From MPNO01 sp965200535 (GTDB lineage: Bacteria > Pseudomonadota > Alphaproteobacteria > MPNO01), in NCBI GenBank assembly GCA_965200535.1, contig CBDAUF010000002.1:930001-994000 (forward strand): DNA of 64,000 nt. Reading direction: 5' to 3'. The translations under genes and the position numbers were made by a program. This document shows, piece by piece, positions 16,937 to 25,774 of the stretch (the first letter of the stretch is position 1; every line of letters starts with the position of its first letter). The notes below the pieces were generated by a model. The model did no database searches. It was not told the origin of the DNA and worked only from the letters and a program-made list of their open reading frames with translations.

Positions 16937-18504
16937 GCGAACAACCCGTGGAGGAACCACGCCGGCGGCGTATCGGGTCGGTACAGCCCGTCGCGGTAGA
17001 GCCAGTAACGGCGCCCGCCCTCGTCCTCGACCCGGTAATAGTCGCGTATGTCGGACGGGTCCCCGGAGCCGGAGGGAGACCACCATTCCGGCGCGATACG
17101 TTCCGGTCCTTCGGCGCGGACCACCCGGCGGTGCACGCGGCGCCAGCGGAACATGATCGGCGGGTCGTCGGGAACGGGCGCCACCGCCTCGACCGGCTCG
17201 GGCCGGGGCAGGAGGCGGACCGGACGCGGCAGGGCAGGCCATGCCGCCGCCGACGGCCCGGCTCCGTCGAGGGCCGGCGTTTCGATCACTGCACGCTCGG
17301 GCACGTGGCTCTCGCGGGCGGCGAAGCGGACGATTCGTCCGCGTCCCAGCCGGCTGGCCAGCCGGTCGATCAGCGCATGCACGTCGCTCTCCGCCTCTTC
17401 CTCGTGGAAGGCGGACTGACGGAGGGCGAGCGGTTCGGTCACGGTCGCGGCCAGCGTCATCGCCTCGATTCCACCGTCGGTCTCCAGCGACTCCAGCGGT
17501 GCGGCGAACAGCCGGGCGAGATGGCGGGCGGTGCGCGAGGGCCGGCCGGTGCCGACGGCGAAACGGTGCAAACCGCCGGCCGGCTCAAAAAGCGAGAGCG
17601 CCAGCCGTCGAGCGCCCCGTCCGCCAAGGGCGAGGTCGCACACGAGGTCGCCGAGCAGGCGGTCGAGCGCGGCTGCGATGTCCTCCGCGCGGGCGACCGG
17701 TTCGGCGAAATCGATGCAGGCGAAATACCGTGCAGCGGGTGCGGCCGGTGCGATCGGCTCGTTGACGATCCCCAGCGCGGCGTCGAGCCGGTCCGCGATT
17801 GCGCTGCCGAAACGCTCGGCGACGGCGCAGCGCGGCAAGTCGAGCAGGGCGCCGACGGTTGCAAGCCCGAGCGCTTCGAGGGCGGCTGCGGTCTCCGATG
17901 CAAGCCTGAGGGATGCCACCGGCAGGGGTGCCAGCGCCCGCCGCGCGCCGCCGCGGGGGACGATTCCGATCGGTGCGGCATCGTCGGTCGCAAACCGACA
18001 CACCGCCCAGGCGGCGCCGGGTGTATCGGCGACCGCGGCGCGGGCCTCGTAGCCAGCCGCGGCGAGACGCCCGGTCAGGTCCTCGACCAGCGCCGCCTCG
18101 CCGCCGAAAAGATGGCTGCAGCCGGCGATGTCGAGCCAGAGCGCGCCGTCTCCGCCGGAAACGTCGCCGGGTACGCTGCTGTCGGGCGGACGGGATACTG
18201 TCCACGGGGTGTACCGTCTGCACCAACCGGCCAGGCGTTCGAGCGTGCGCGCCTCGGCCGCCGGGTCGGCAGGCGCGGTGCGGAGCGACGGCAGGACGGC
18301 GCGCGCCTCGCCGAGCGGTTGGCCGGAATGGAGCCCGGCCGCTGCGGCGCCGCGGTCGAGGCCGGCCAGAAACAGCCTCCCTCCACGCGCCTCGACGGTC
18401 GCAAGCGGAGCTTCCCGTCGCGGGCCGGGGTCACGCCGCCTGGCGGTCCGCCCCAGCCTGTCGGTCGCAAAGCGCGGCAGCCAGAGCGAGGCCACACGTC
18501 TCAT
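16933..18504 (-). CDS. imuB: ImuB, inactive Y-family polymerase-like mutasome hub
   Basis: A 523-residue Y-family relative that does not itself polymerise but bridges DnaE2 and ImuA to the beta clamp. It begins MRRVASLWLPRFATDRLGR, the usual ImuB start, and keeps the domain order of Y polymerases (for example DIAGCSHLFGGEAALVEDL, then the helix-hairpin-helix region GLATVGALLDLPRCAVAERF). A LPRPVRLLPRPEPVEA stretch at about 425-440 sits where ImuB proteins carry a clamp-binding linker. The C-terminal YYRVEDEGGRRYWLYRDGLY is characteristic. The stop overlaps the dnaE2 ATG. The first 74 bp overlap the end of imuA. Confidence 0.94.
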   Translation of the reverse strand: MRRVASLWLPRFATDRLGRTARRRDPGPRREAPLATVEARGGRLFLAGLDRGAAAAGLHSGQPLGEARAVLPSLRTAPADPAAEARTLERLAGWCRRYTPWTVSRPPDSSVPGDVSGGDGALWLDIAGCSHLFGGEAALVEDLTGRLAAAGYEARAAVADTPGAAWAVCRFATDDAAPIGIVPRGGARRALAPLPVASLRLASETAAALEALGLATVGALLDLPRCAVAERFGSAIADRLDAALGIVNEPIAPAAPAARYFACIDFAEPVARAEDIAAALDRLLGDLVCDLALGGRGARRLALSLFEPAGGLHRFAVGTGRPSRTARHLARLFAAPLESLETDGGIEAMTLAATVTEPLALRQSAFHEEEAESDVHALIDRLASRLGRGRIVRFAARESHVPERAVIETPALDGAGPSAAAWPALPRPVRLLPRPEPVEAVAPVPDDPPIMFRWRRVHRRVVRAEGPERIAPEWWSPSGSGDPSDIRDYYRVEDEGGRRYWLYRDGLYRPDTPPAWFLHGLFA

Positions 18505-19255
18505 CGTTCCATTCCACAGTCCAGTCGCCGGGCAGCCCGCCGCGGCAGCGCAGCATTTCGAGCCGCCAGCCGGGCGCCGCTCCGGGCACCGCAGCGATGC
18601 GCCATCGGGTTGTCGCAGCGTTCGGAGCGGCGCCGGCGCCGGGAGGGCGCAGGATCAGTGCGGTCACCCCGCTTTCCCGGGCTGCGCGCTGGAGCCTGCG
18701 GCTTTCAGTCAGCGAGACCGCGGCGAGCACACCGACCGCAGCGGCGAGGGCGCCGCAGCGAAGGCCGTCCTCCATTGTCCGCAGCGTCTCGGCGTCTTTG
18801 CCGGTCCGGGCTGCGATCAGCCGTTCGGGCTCGAGGCCGAAGCGCCGCAGCCCCGGCGGATGCGGAATTCCGGCGTCGAGGACGCGTGCGCCCTCGCACC
18901 AGAGCACCGGACCGTCCCCGGCCAGCGCGGCGAGGTAGGCAGAGAACGCACTTGCCGCCCCGACTGCACCGGTATCGGCTGCAACGATCTCGTGCAGCGC
19001 GCCGGCGGGCAGCCCGCCCCAGGGAAGGTGCGCGTCGATCTCGCCGACGCCGAGGGAGAGGGCAGCGCTTTCCCCGCCGGTCCAGCCCGGACCGGTCTCC
19101 TCGATTCGGCGAATGACGGCGCGCAGCCGTTCCCGGACGGCGGGATCCCGCCTCGGCGGGCCGTGCGAGAGGACACGCGGGCCGCCGAGGCGGACCGCCG
19201 GCCAGGCACGGACCCTGCAGGAGGACGAACGGGCGATGCGGAAAGCGGGCGTCAT
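18431..19255 (-). CDS. imuA: ImuA, RecA/SulA-like mutasome protein
   Basis: A 274-residue RecA-fold accessory protein of the ImuA-ImuB-DnaE2 mutasome. Recognisable family stretches are GEIDAHLPWGGLPAGALHEI (about 71-90), the region VLWCEGARVLDAGIPHPPGL and the C-terminal WTVEWNDETCGLALAAALCD. As usual for ImuA there is no intact Walker A loop. It is the first gene of the operon; its 3' end overlaps imuB by 74 bp, longer than the few bases usual for coupled genes. The ATG at 19255 lies about 20 bp from the LexA boxes, so transcription probably starts very close to it. Confidence 0.92.
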   Translation of the reverse strand: MTPAFRIARSSSCRVRAWPAVRLGGPRVLSHGPPRRDPAVRERLRAVIRRIEETGPGWTGGESAALSLGVGEIDAHLPWGGLPAGALHEIVAADTGAVGAASAFSAYLAALAGDGPVLWCEGARVLDAGIPHPPGLRRFGLEPERLIAARTGKDAETLRTMEDGLRCGALAAAVGVLAAVSLTESRRLQRAARESGVTALILRPPGAGAAPNAATTRWRIAAVPGAAPGWRLEMLRCRGGLPGDWTVEWNDETCGLALAAALCDRQAGADRQAA

Positions 19256-19274
19256 GGGGCTTTCTTTGATGTTT

Positions 19275-19300
19275 GTTCACTTATTATTCCATATTTGTTC
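19275..19300 (-). promoter_or_regulatory. Overlapping double LexA (SOS) box upstream of imuA
   Basis: GTTC (19275-19278), 7 bp, ATTC (19286-19289), 7 bp, GTTC (19297-19300). The alphaproteobacterial LexA site is the direct repeat GTTC-N7-GTTC. Here three half-sites at 11-bp steps make two overlapping boxes sharing a middle ATTC. The region is unusually AT-rich for this window and sits 20-45 bp before the imuA start, as expected for an SOS operator. Confidence 0.85.
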
Positions 19301-19485
19301 CATTTCGGTCAAGCGCGCAAACCGGCGTTCCCGCTGGCGTGCAAGTCGACCGGCGGCGTTGCCCGGTTCCGGGGGCGCGTTCCCGCGATACCGCATTTCA
19401 TCGTTGCCCGGGGCACGGGGCGCGGGGCACTATGCTGCGAAGCCGTGCGTCAGTCCTTCTTGCCGAACAACGCGGATCAGGCGCC

Positions 19486-20607
19486 GTGTCCAGGCTGCAT
19501 CTCTACATCCTCAGGCAGATCGTCGTCGCCCTGATCGTTGTCGCAGTCAGCATGTTCGTGATCCTGTGGATCACCAAGTCGCTGTCCCTGGTCGATCTGG
19601 TGATGAACCGCGGCCTTTCCTGGTCGGTGTTCGCCTGGATCGCCACCCTGTCGCTGCCGCGCTCCTTCGCCGTCGTCGGGCCGCTGTCGCTGTTTCTCGC
19701 CGTCCTTTTCGTGTACCACCGGCTTACCGTCGACAGCGAACTGGTCATCATGCAGAACGCCGGGATCGGCCGCTTCCGGCTCGCCGGCCCGGCGCTCACC
19801 GTCGCAGCGGTCATGACCGCAATGGGCTATTTCGTCTCTCTCTATCTGATGCCGGCCGCCTACCGCGAGTACCGCGATCTCCAATTCCAGATCAGGAACA
19901 ACTACTCCTCCATCCTGATCCAGGAGGGGGTCTTCTCCCAGGTCGTTCCCGGGGTCACCGTCTATGTCCGCAAGCGCGATCCCGACGGGACGCTGAGGGG
20001 CATTCTGGTGCACGACAACCGCCAGCCCGACAATCCGGTCACCGCGCTGGCGGCGCGCGGGACCCTGATTCCCGGCGACAACGGTCCGCGCGTGATGATG
20101 ATCCGGGGCACCCGGCAAGAGCGGCACTCCGACAAGGAAACCTCGCTCCTGCAGTTCGATCGCTACGAGATCCAGTTTGCGGCGCTGGCCAAGTCCAGGA
20201 TCGGCCGGTGGCAAAGTCCGCGCGAGCAGTTTCTTCCCGACCTGTTCGACCCGCCCGAAAGCGTCGGCGGCGTGGAGCGCTACCACCAGTTCCGGATGGA
20301 GGGGCACGACCGTCTGACCGCGCCGTTGCTGAACCTCGCTTTGCCGCTGGTCGCCCTGGCGCTCCTGCTCGGCGCCGAGTTCAACCGGCGCGGCCATGCG
20401 TTTCGTATTCTGCTTGCGGTCGCCGTTATCGTCGGGGTTGTGGCATCGATGATCGGGATTAAGAGCCTGGGCCGGCGCATCCCTGACATCACTCCGCTGA
20501 TCTATCTGTGCCCGCTGGCAACGATCGCGATCTGTCTGACATTCCTGCGGCGCGGACCGGCCGACCTATGGCGGCGGCTGTTCCCCGCCGCACCGGCGGA
20601 ATCCTGA
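19486..20607 (+). CDS. lptF: LPS export ABC transporter permease LptF
   Basis: A 373-residue inner-membrane permease (YjgP/YjgQ family) of the LptB2FGC machine that extracts lipopolysaccharide from the inner membrane. Six membrane segments are expected: three at the start (from LYILRQIVVALIVVAVSMFV) and three at the end (LNLALPLVALALLLGAEF onward), flanking a periplasmic beta-jellyroll with NNYSSILIQEGVFSQVVPGV. I chose GTG 19486, directly before SRLHLYILRQ, where LptF proteins normally begin; ATG 19432 is an alternative. The long frame from 19273 would run over the LexA boxes. It is first in an lptF-lptG-lptD operon. Confidence 0.92.
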   Translation: MSRLHLYILRQIVVALIVVAVSMFVILWITKSLSLVDLVMNRGLSWSVFAWIATLSLPRSFAVVGPLSLFLAVLFVYHRLTVDSELVIMQNAGIGRFRLAGPALTVAAVMTAMGYFVSLYLMPAAYREYRDLQFQIRNNYSSILIQEGVFSQVVPGVTVYVRKRDPDGTLRGILVHDNRQPDNPVTALAARGTLIPGDNGPRVMMIRGTRQERHSDKETSLLQFDRYEIQFAALAKSRIGRWQSPREQFLPDLFDPPESVGGVERYHQFRMEGHDRLTAPLLNLALPLVALALLLGAEFNRRGHAFRILLAVAVIVGVVASMIGIKSLGRRIPDITPLIYLCPLATIAICLTFLRRGPADLWRRLFPAAPAES

Positions 20608-20624
20608 CGGTCGGCGCGGTCGAG

Positions 20625-21719
20625 ATGCGCATCCCGCTGGTCCTGTCGTTCTACATTCTTCGACAGTTTCTCTTCTGGATGGGCGCCGTCCTCGCCATGT
20701 CGGGGGGCCTCATCTTCCTGTTCGATTCGGTCGAACTGTTCCGTCGTGTAGCGGAGAACGAGGCCGCGACCTTCTGGACCATCGTCTCGATGAGCCTGAT
20801 GAAACTGCCGCACCTCATCGAGCGCATCTTTCCGGTCGCGACGCTGTTGGCTACCATGCTGACGCTGTGGCGATTCAACCGGCATCGCGAACTGGCCGTC
20901 TTGCGTTCGTTCGGTGTCTCGGTATGGCAGATGCTGCTGCCTCTCGTCGTCGGCGCCGCCGCGTTCGGCGTTCTCGAACTGGTCGCGTTCAACCCGGTGT
21001 CCACCGCTCTCTATGCGCAATACCAAGCGATGGAGGATATCGTCTTCCAGCGCCGGTCCGCTGCGGCGGCGGTCGGCGAGAACGGCGTCTGGTTCCGCCA
21101 GCCGACCGGGGATGGTCACTATTTCATGCACGCCGACACCATCGAACCTGCCACCGGACGGCTGTCCGCGGTGACGGTGCTGATGGTCGGGGACGATGAC
21201 CGGCTCATCCGCCGGATCGACGCCGACCGGGCCCGGCTCGGTTGGGGATACTGGGCCCTGTACAACGTGATCGTTGAAACGCCCCCCGCCGCACCGCGCC
21301 GCGAGTTCGCATACCGCTTGGAAACCGATCTCACGCTGGAGAAGATCGAGGACAGCTTCGCCGATCCGGCGACGCTTTCGTTTTTCGAACTGCCCGAGTT
21401 CGTCCGCGTGCTCGAAGCCGCCGGGTTGTCCGCGATCAATCACAGGCTCCATTGGCAGAGCCAGCTCGCGCAGCCGCTGCTGATGGTCTCGATCGTGTTC
21501 GTGGCTGCGGTCTTTTCGCTTCGCCCGCTCCGCCGCGGCGGCACGCGGCTGCTGTTCGTTGCCGGGCTGCTCAGCGGTTTCCTTCTGGTCATCGCCATCG
21601 ACGTGATTGCCGCGCTCGGCGCTTCAGCGCGCATCCCGGTCTGGTTTGCGGCATGGAGCCCGACGATCATCGCGACAATGCTGGCATCGGCGATGCTGTT
21701 CCACCTCGAAGACGGCTGA
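20625..21719 (+). CDS. lptG: LPS export ABC transporter permease LptG
   Basis: A 364-residue partner of LptF. It begins MRIPLVLSFYILRQFLFWMG and has the same 3 + 3 membrane segments around a periplasmic domain. The charged segment HLIERIFPVATLLATMLTL and the C-terminal RIPVWFAAWSPTIIATML are typical of LptG. The ATG is 17 nt after the lptF stop. The lptD ATG follows the stop with no gap, so the three genes form one operon. LptB, LptC and LptA are not in the window. Confidence 0.92.
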   Translation: MRIPLVLSFYILRQFLFWMGAVLAMSGGLIFLFDSVELFRRVAENEAATFWTIVSMSLMKLPHLIERIFPVATLLATMLTLWRFNRHRELAVLRSFGVSVWQMLLPLVVGAAAFGVLELVAFNPVSTALYAQYQAMEDIVFQRRSAAAAVGENGVWFRQPTGDGHYFMHADTIEPATGRLSAVTVLMVGDDDRLIRRIDADRARLGWGYWALYNVIVETPPAAPRREFAYRLETDLTLEKIEDSFADPATLSFFELPEFVRVLEAAGLSAINHRLHWQSQLAQPLLMVSIVFVAAVFSLRPLRRGGTRLLFVAGLLSGFLLVIAIDVIAALGASARIPVWFAAWSPTIIATMLASAMLFHLEDG

Positions 21720-23870
21720 ATGGGGATGCGGTACCGCCCGATTGCCCTCGTTCTTGCGGCGCTGTATTTCGTTGCCCCTGCCGCCGCCCTTGCGCAGGGC
21801 CCCGATACCGTGATCCGGTTCGAGGGAGACGATCCCGTCGCCCTCGCTGCCGACGAACTGACGCACCACCGGGAACGCGGTCTGGTGACCGCCGTCGGCA
21901 ATGTCGAGATAACCCAGGGGAACCGTGTTCTCCGGGCGGACAAGATTGTCTACGACATCGCGGCCGACCGCATGAGCGCCTCGGGCAACATCGTCATGGT
22001 CGATCCGGACGGGGGCACGATCCGCGCCGATACGGCGGAGGTTTCGCGCGATTTCAAGGATGGCGCGATGCAGGAGATTCGTCTCCGTTTCCGCGACAAT
22101 TCTCGCTTCGACGGGGCTGCTGCCCGGCAGATCGGCGGCACGAGGACCGAGATCGACGAGGCGTCCTACACCACCTGCCCGGTCTGCGAGGAGTCTCCGG
22201 CCCGGTCGCCGGCATGGCGGATCAGGGCGGGAAAGGTGGTGCGCGACACGGACGACAAGACCGTTACCTACCGCGACGCAGTTCTCGAACTGTGGGGGGT
22301 GCCTGTTCTCTACACCCCCTATTTCAGCCATGCCGATATCGGTGTGAAACGCCAGACCGGGCTGCTGGTCCCGACCTTTGGCAGAGACCACGAGCTCGGG
22401 GTGACCGCGCGGATACCGGTGTTCTGGGCGATCGCGCCGGACAAGGACGCCACGATCACGCCGATCCTCACCGAGAAGGAGGGCGTCGTCGGCCTGGCCG
22501 AGTACCGTCAGCGCTTTCCGGGCGGCGCCCTGCGGATCGCGGGCAGCATCACCCGCGGGAGCACCGAGACCGAGGCCAACGCCACCCGCGGTCACCTCGA
22601 CGCCGACATCGACTACCATCTCGACCATCGTTGGCGCACCGGCATGACGGTCCGTCTTGCGTCGGATGATACCTATCTCGGCCGCTACGATTTCTCGGAC
22701 GAGAAGACGCTGACGAGCAACTTCTTCGTCGAGGGGTTTTTCGAGCGGAACTACGTCGCGGCCAACCTCTACCGCTTCCAGGGTCTGAGACCCTCCGACG
22801 ACCCCGCCACGATCCCGCTGGTAATCCCCGAACTCGACTTCAACTTCCTGGGCGCGCGCGATCGGCTCGGCGGGCGGATCGGCGTCGATGCCAACCTTCG
22901 GGGACTGGTCCGCGAAGTCGGCGCGGACAGCGCGAGACTGTCGTTGAACGCCGGCTGGCAGCTTCCCTACATCAGCCGCGGCGGGCAGCGCATCGATCTG
23001 TTCGCACGGGTGCAGGCCGACGGCTATCTGGTCGACGGCATGGCTCATCCCGACGATCCGGAGATCACGCTTTCCGGGTTCGAGGGACGCTTCTTCCCGC
23101 AGGTCGGGGTCGACTGGCGCTATCCTCTCGTTCGCTATGCAGACGGTTTCGCGCAGATCGTCGAACCGATCTTCGGAATCGTAGCCGCCCCGCGCGGCGG
23201 CAACCCGGACGGCATTCCCAACGAGGACAGCCTCAACCTGGGACTGGACGACACCAACGTGTTCGACCGGTCGCGTGCGACCGGTCTCGACCTGGTGGAG
23301 GATGGACAGCGGATCTATTACGGCGTGCAGGGCTGGCTGTTTGGCGGCGACGGTGTAACCGCGAACGCGTTTCTCGGGCAGAGCCTGCGTCTCGGCGGCA
23401 CCGATCTGTTCCCGTCGGGCGCCGGGCTCGACGGCGATCTCTCCGACTTCGTCGGCCGCCTCGACCTCAGGATCGACGATCGCGTCCGGTTGCTGTACCG
23501 GTTCCGTTACGACCATGCGGAGTTCGCGTCGCTGCGCGACGAGATCGGCCTCGACGCCGGCTCGAACGCGTTCAGGGTTTCGGCGAACTACCTGTCCGTC
23601 GACGAACAGGCGCCGCCGCTGTCGTTCGGGAAGAGGCGGGAGATAAACTTCGGGCTAAGGACGCGCATCACCGACTCGGCCACATTCCGAGGCGAGATCC
23701 AGCGCGATCTCCGACACGACCGGAGCCTGTGGTATCGTTCCGAGATCGGCTATCGGCACGACTGCTTCGATCTCAGCTTCTCCTACAAGCGCACGCTGAC
23801 CAGCGACCGCGATATCCTGCCGAACGATTCCTTCCTGGTTCGCTTTCGCCTGACCGGCCCCGGCGCATGA
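21720..23870 (+). CDS. lptD: LPS-assembly outer-membrane protein LptD
   Basis: A 716-residue outer-membrane barrel that, with LptE, inserts lipopolysaccharide into the outer leaflet. The signal peptide is residues 1 to about 25 (LALAALYF-type core, cut near ALAQ). The OstA/LptA-like jellyroll covers about 38-150 (GNVEITQGNRVLRADKIVYD). C153 and C156 (TCPVCEESP) are in place for the conserved disulfides. The C-terminal barrel ends with CFDLSFSYKRTLTSDRDI and a final FRLTG. The length is normal for alphaproteobacteria. The usual downstream surA-pdxA-ksgA are absent; the next gene converges on it. Confidence 0.94.
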   Translation: MGMRYRPIALVLAALYFVAPAAALAQGPDTVIRFEGDDPVALAADELTHHRERGLVTAVGNVEITQGNRVLRADKIVYDIAADRMSASGNIVMVDPDGGTIRADTAEVSRDFKDGAMQEIRLRFRDNSRFDGAAARQIGGTRTEIDEASYTTCPVCEESPARSPAWRIRAGKVVRDTDDKTVTYRDAVLELWGVPVLYTPYFSHADIGVKRQTGLLVPTFGRDHELGVTARIPVFWAIAPDKDATITPILTEKEGVVGLAEYRQRFPGGALRIAGSITRGSTETEANATRGHLDADIDYHLDHRWRTGMTVRLASDDTYLGRYDFSDEKTLTSNFFVEGFFERNYVAANLYRFQGLRPSDDPATIPLVIPELDFNFLGARDRLGGRIGVDANLRGLVREVGADSARLSLNAGWQLPYISRGGQRIDLFARVQADGYLVDGMAHPDDPEITLSGFEGRFFPQVGVDWRYPLVRYADGFAQIVEPIFGIVAAPRGGNPDGIPNEDSLNLGLDDTNVFDRSRATGLDLVEDGQRIYYGVQGWLFGGDGVTANAFLGQSLRLGGTDLFPSGAGLDGDLSDFVGRLDLRIDDRVRLLYRFRYDHAEFASLRDEIGLDAGSNAFRVSANYLSVDEQAPPLSFGKRREINFGLRTRITDSATFRGEIQRDLRHDRSLWYRSEIGYRHDCFDLSFSYKRTLTSDRDILPNDSFLVRFRLTGPGA

Positions 23871-23910
23871 CACGCCGACCGGGCCATTCCCCTTTCCGAC
23901 GCTTCGGCGC

Positions 23911-25149
23911 CTAATCCGCAGGTTCGCTCTCCGCCCAGCGCGCCATCAGGCGGTTGGAGTCGAGCGCGGTCGCGTCCAGCATCTTCTCCGCCACGTCGCG
24001 CCCGCCGACCGGCAGGCCTTCGGGATCGAGCAGGCCGATCTGCACCAGCACCGAGGCCTGATCCCAGTAGATATGCTCGTGATAGAGCTTGTCGCCGCGG
24101 AAGTTGATGATCGCAACCACCGGCAGCTCCACATATTTTCCGGTCGGCGCGACGCCGGGCAGGAGCCAGTCGATCTCCCTGTCGTGGGTGAAGCAGAACA
24201 CCATCTCGTCGACCACGCGGTCGGCGCCGATGGTGCGCGACACGGGGACGAGTCTGGTGTCGTCGGGATTGGCGTGCACGAAATGGTTGAGATAGAAGCG
24301 GTGGAGATTTTTGTAGCCCACCCCGCCGGTCATCGTCGGGATATGGTTGACATAGGGTTCGGCCACCATCGTCGCCATTGTGGCGTCGACGTCGCGGGTG
24401 ATGAATTCATATTCGCAGTGCTTGTCCCACAGGTGGTTCAGATCGTAGCTGGGACCCATGGCGCGGCGCAGGGCGGCGATCGTCCGGCTGTGCGCCATCG
24501 ACGATGAGGGCTTGTCATAGACTTCGCGGTCGCTGTTGTAGAAACCGTGGTCAGCGCCCGGATAGCTGTAGATCTCGACATCGGTCCGGTTCCTGAAGGC
24601 CTCGCGCAGACCGGCTACGCCTTCCGGCGGCATCCACTGATCGAGTTCGGGGCAGTGGAACACCATCGGGCAGGCGATCTGGCCGGCCTCGTCGAGAAGG
24701 TCCGGGAGTCCCACGCCGTAGAAGGAAATCGCCACCGCGGGTTCGAGCCGCGCCGCGGTCAGGTACGCGAGCTTGCCGCCCAGGCAGAAGCCCATGAAGC
24801 CCACGTTTCCCGTGCATTCGGGGAGCGCACGGAGCGCATCCATCGCGACGCCGATGTCCCCGATCGCCTGATCGATGTCAAAGCGCTCGAAATAGCCGAA
24901 CGCCGTGGCGAACTCCTCTTCCGAGTACCCGAGCTCGATGCCGGGTTCCAGCCGCCAGAAGAGATCGGGCGCGAGCACGACATAGCCTTCCTCGGCGAAA
25001 TAGTCGGCGGTCGCCCGCATCGTCGCGTTGATGCCGAAAATTTCCTGCCCGAGCACCAGGCCGGGGCCGGAGCCCGCCTCCGGCACGGCGAGATAGCCGT
25101 TGAACACTCCGCCGTCCGTTGCGGCGATTTCGATCGTGCGCCCTACCAT
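23911..25149 (-). CDS. Dienelactone hydrolase fused to a SnoaL/NTF2-like domain
   Basis: A 412-residue two-domain protein. Residues 1 to about 225 are a dienelactone hydrolase: E36, C122 (GFCLGGK), D170 and H201 (GADHGFY) match, within one residue, the Glu36/Cys123/Asp171/His202 set of the Pseudomonas enzyme. Residues about 235-400 are an NTF2/SnoaL-like alpha+beta domain (YDLNHLWDKHCEYEFITRDV, TMTGGVGYKNLHRFYLNHF). ATG 25149 has AAGGAGGGAAGG directly upstream, so the frame to 25188 is not used. Stand-alone versions of both domains exist; here they are one chain. It probably hydrolyses a lactone or enol-ester from ring cleavage. Confidence 0.85.
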   Translation of the reverse strand: MVGRTIEIAATDGGVFNGYLAVPEAGSGPGLVLGQEIFGINATMRATADYFAEEGYVVLAPDLFWRLEPGIELGYSEEEFATAFGYFERFDIDQAIGDIGVAMDALRALPECTGNVGFMGFCLGGKLAYLTAARLEPAVAISFYGVGLPDLLDEAGQIACPMVFHCPELDQWMPPEGVAGLREAFRNRTDVEIYSYPGADHGFYNSDREVYDKPSSSMAHSRTIAALRRAMGPSYDLNHLWDKHCEYEFITRDVDATMATMVAEPYVNHIPTMTGGVGYKNLHRFYLNHFVHANPDDTRLVPVSRTIGADRVVDEMVFCFTHDREIDWLLPGVAPTGKYVELPVVAIINFRGDKLYHEHIYWDQASVLVQIGLLDPEGLPVGGRDVAEKMLDATALDSNRLMARWAESEPAD

Positions 25150-25213
25150 CCTTCCCTCCTTGCCGGCGTGCTGCGGTGTGGCCGGCACTATAGACCACGA
25201 CCGCCCCGCCGGT

Positions 25214-25714
25214 TCAGTCCTCGTCCCGATAGAGCCCGCGCGTGCGGTGCCAGTCCTCGATCCCCTGTTCGGGATAGATCTCGTAGCATGCGACCTCCGG
25301 CCCCTCCGGGATATCGACCCATTCGGGCGCGTAGCTCGTCATGAGGACGGTCTTCTCCGCCGGTTTGGGGAGCGGCGTGTCGATAACCGACGCGAACGGG
25401 TGGATCAATTCCGGCCAGCTTGGATCCCATACCCAGAGCGCCGAGCCGCACCTGCCGCAGAAGCTTCGCCGCGCGGTGCTCAGCCCATCCTCCTCGAGAT
25501 GGCGCCGCTCGTTGTCGGCGGCGCGGTAGACGGTGATCGCTTCCTCCCCCTCGATTTTCAGCGTGTCGGCAACGCCCATGATGTTGATGGCGAAGCCGCC
25601 GCCGCCGGCCGTCTTCCGGCATATCGCGCAGTAACAGAGGTTGTAGGGGTAGGGGGTGTGCGAGGCGAGGCTGAACCGCACCGCGCCGCAATGGCAGGAC
25701 CCTTCGAGTTTCAC
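25214..25714 (-). CDS. GFA family (CENP-V/GFA zinc-binding) protein, copy 2
   Basis: A 166-residue zinc protein, longer than copy 1 at 13.2 kb. Cysteine ligands are in GSCHCGAVRF, LCYCAICRKTAGG and SFCGRCGSALW. The start is GTG 25714 after GGGGAG. It lies between the hydrolase fusion and the MFS gene on the same strand, with short gaps (64 and 60 bp), so a shared transcript is possible. Function beyond zinc binding is unknown. Confidence 0.86.
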   Translation of the reverse strand: MKLEGSCHCGAVRFSLASHTPYPYNLCYCAICRKTAGGGGFAINIMGVADTLKIEGEEAITVYRAADNERRHLEEDGLSTARRSFCGRCGSALWVWDPSWPELIHPFASVIDTPLPKPAEKTVLMTSYAPEWVDIPEGPEVACYEIYPEQGIEDWHRTRGLYRDED

Positions 25715-25774
25715 CGGTCGATCTCCCCGCGGTGTGTGCGCCGAATGCGTGACAATACCGCATGTCCACCCATA

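Noticed and set aside
19273..19485. Upstream part of the lptF open frame
   Set aside because: It would start inside the LexA boxes and adds 71 residues without LptF similarity; GTG 19486 fits the family start.
21624..23516. 630-residue minus-strand frame opposite lptD
   Set aside because: Antisense to a clear LptD sequence with signal peptide and conserved cysteines.
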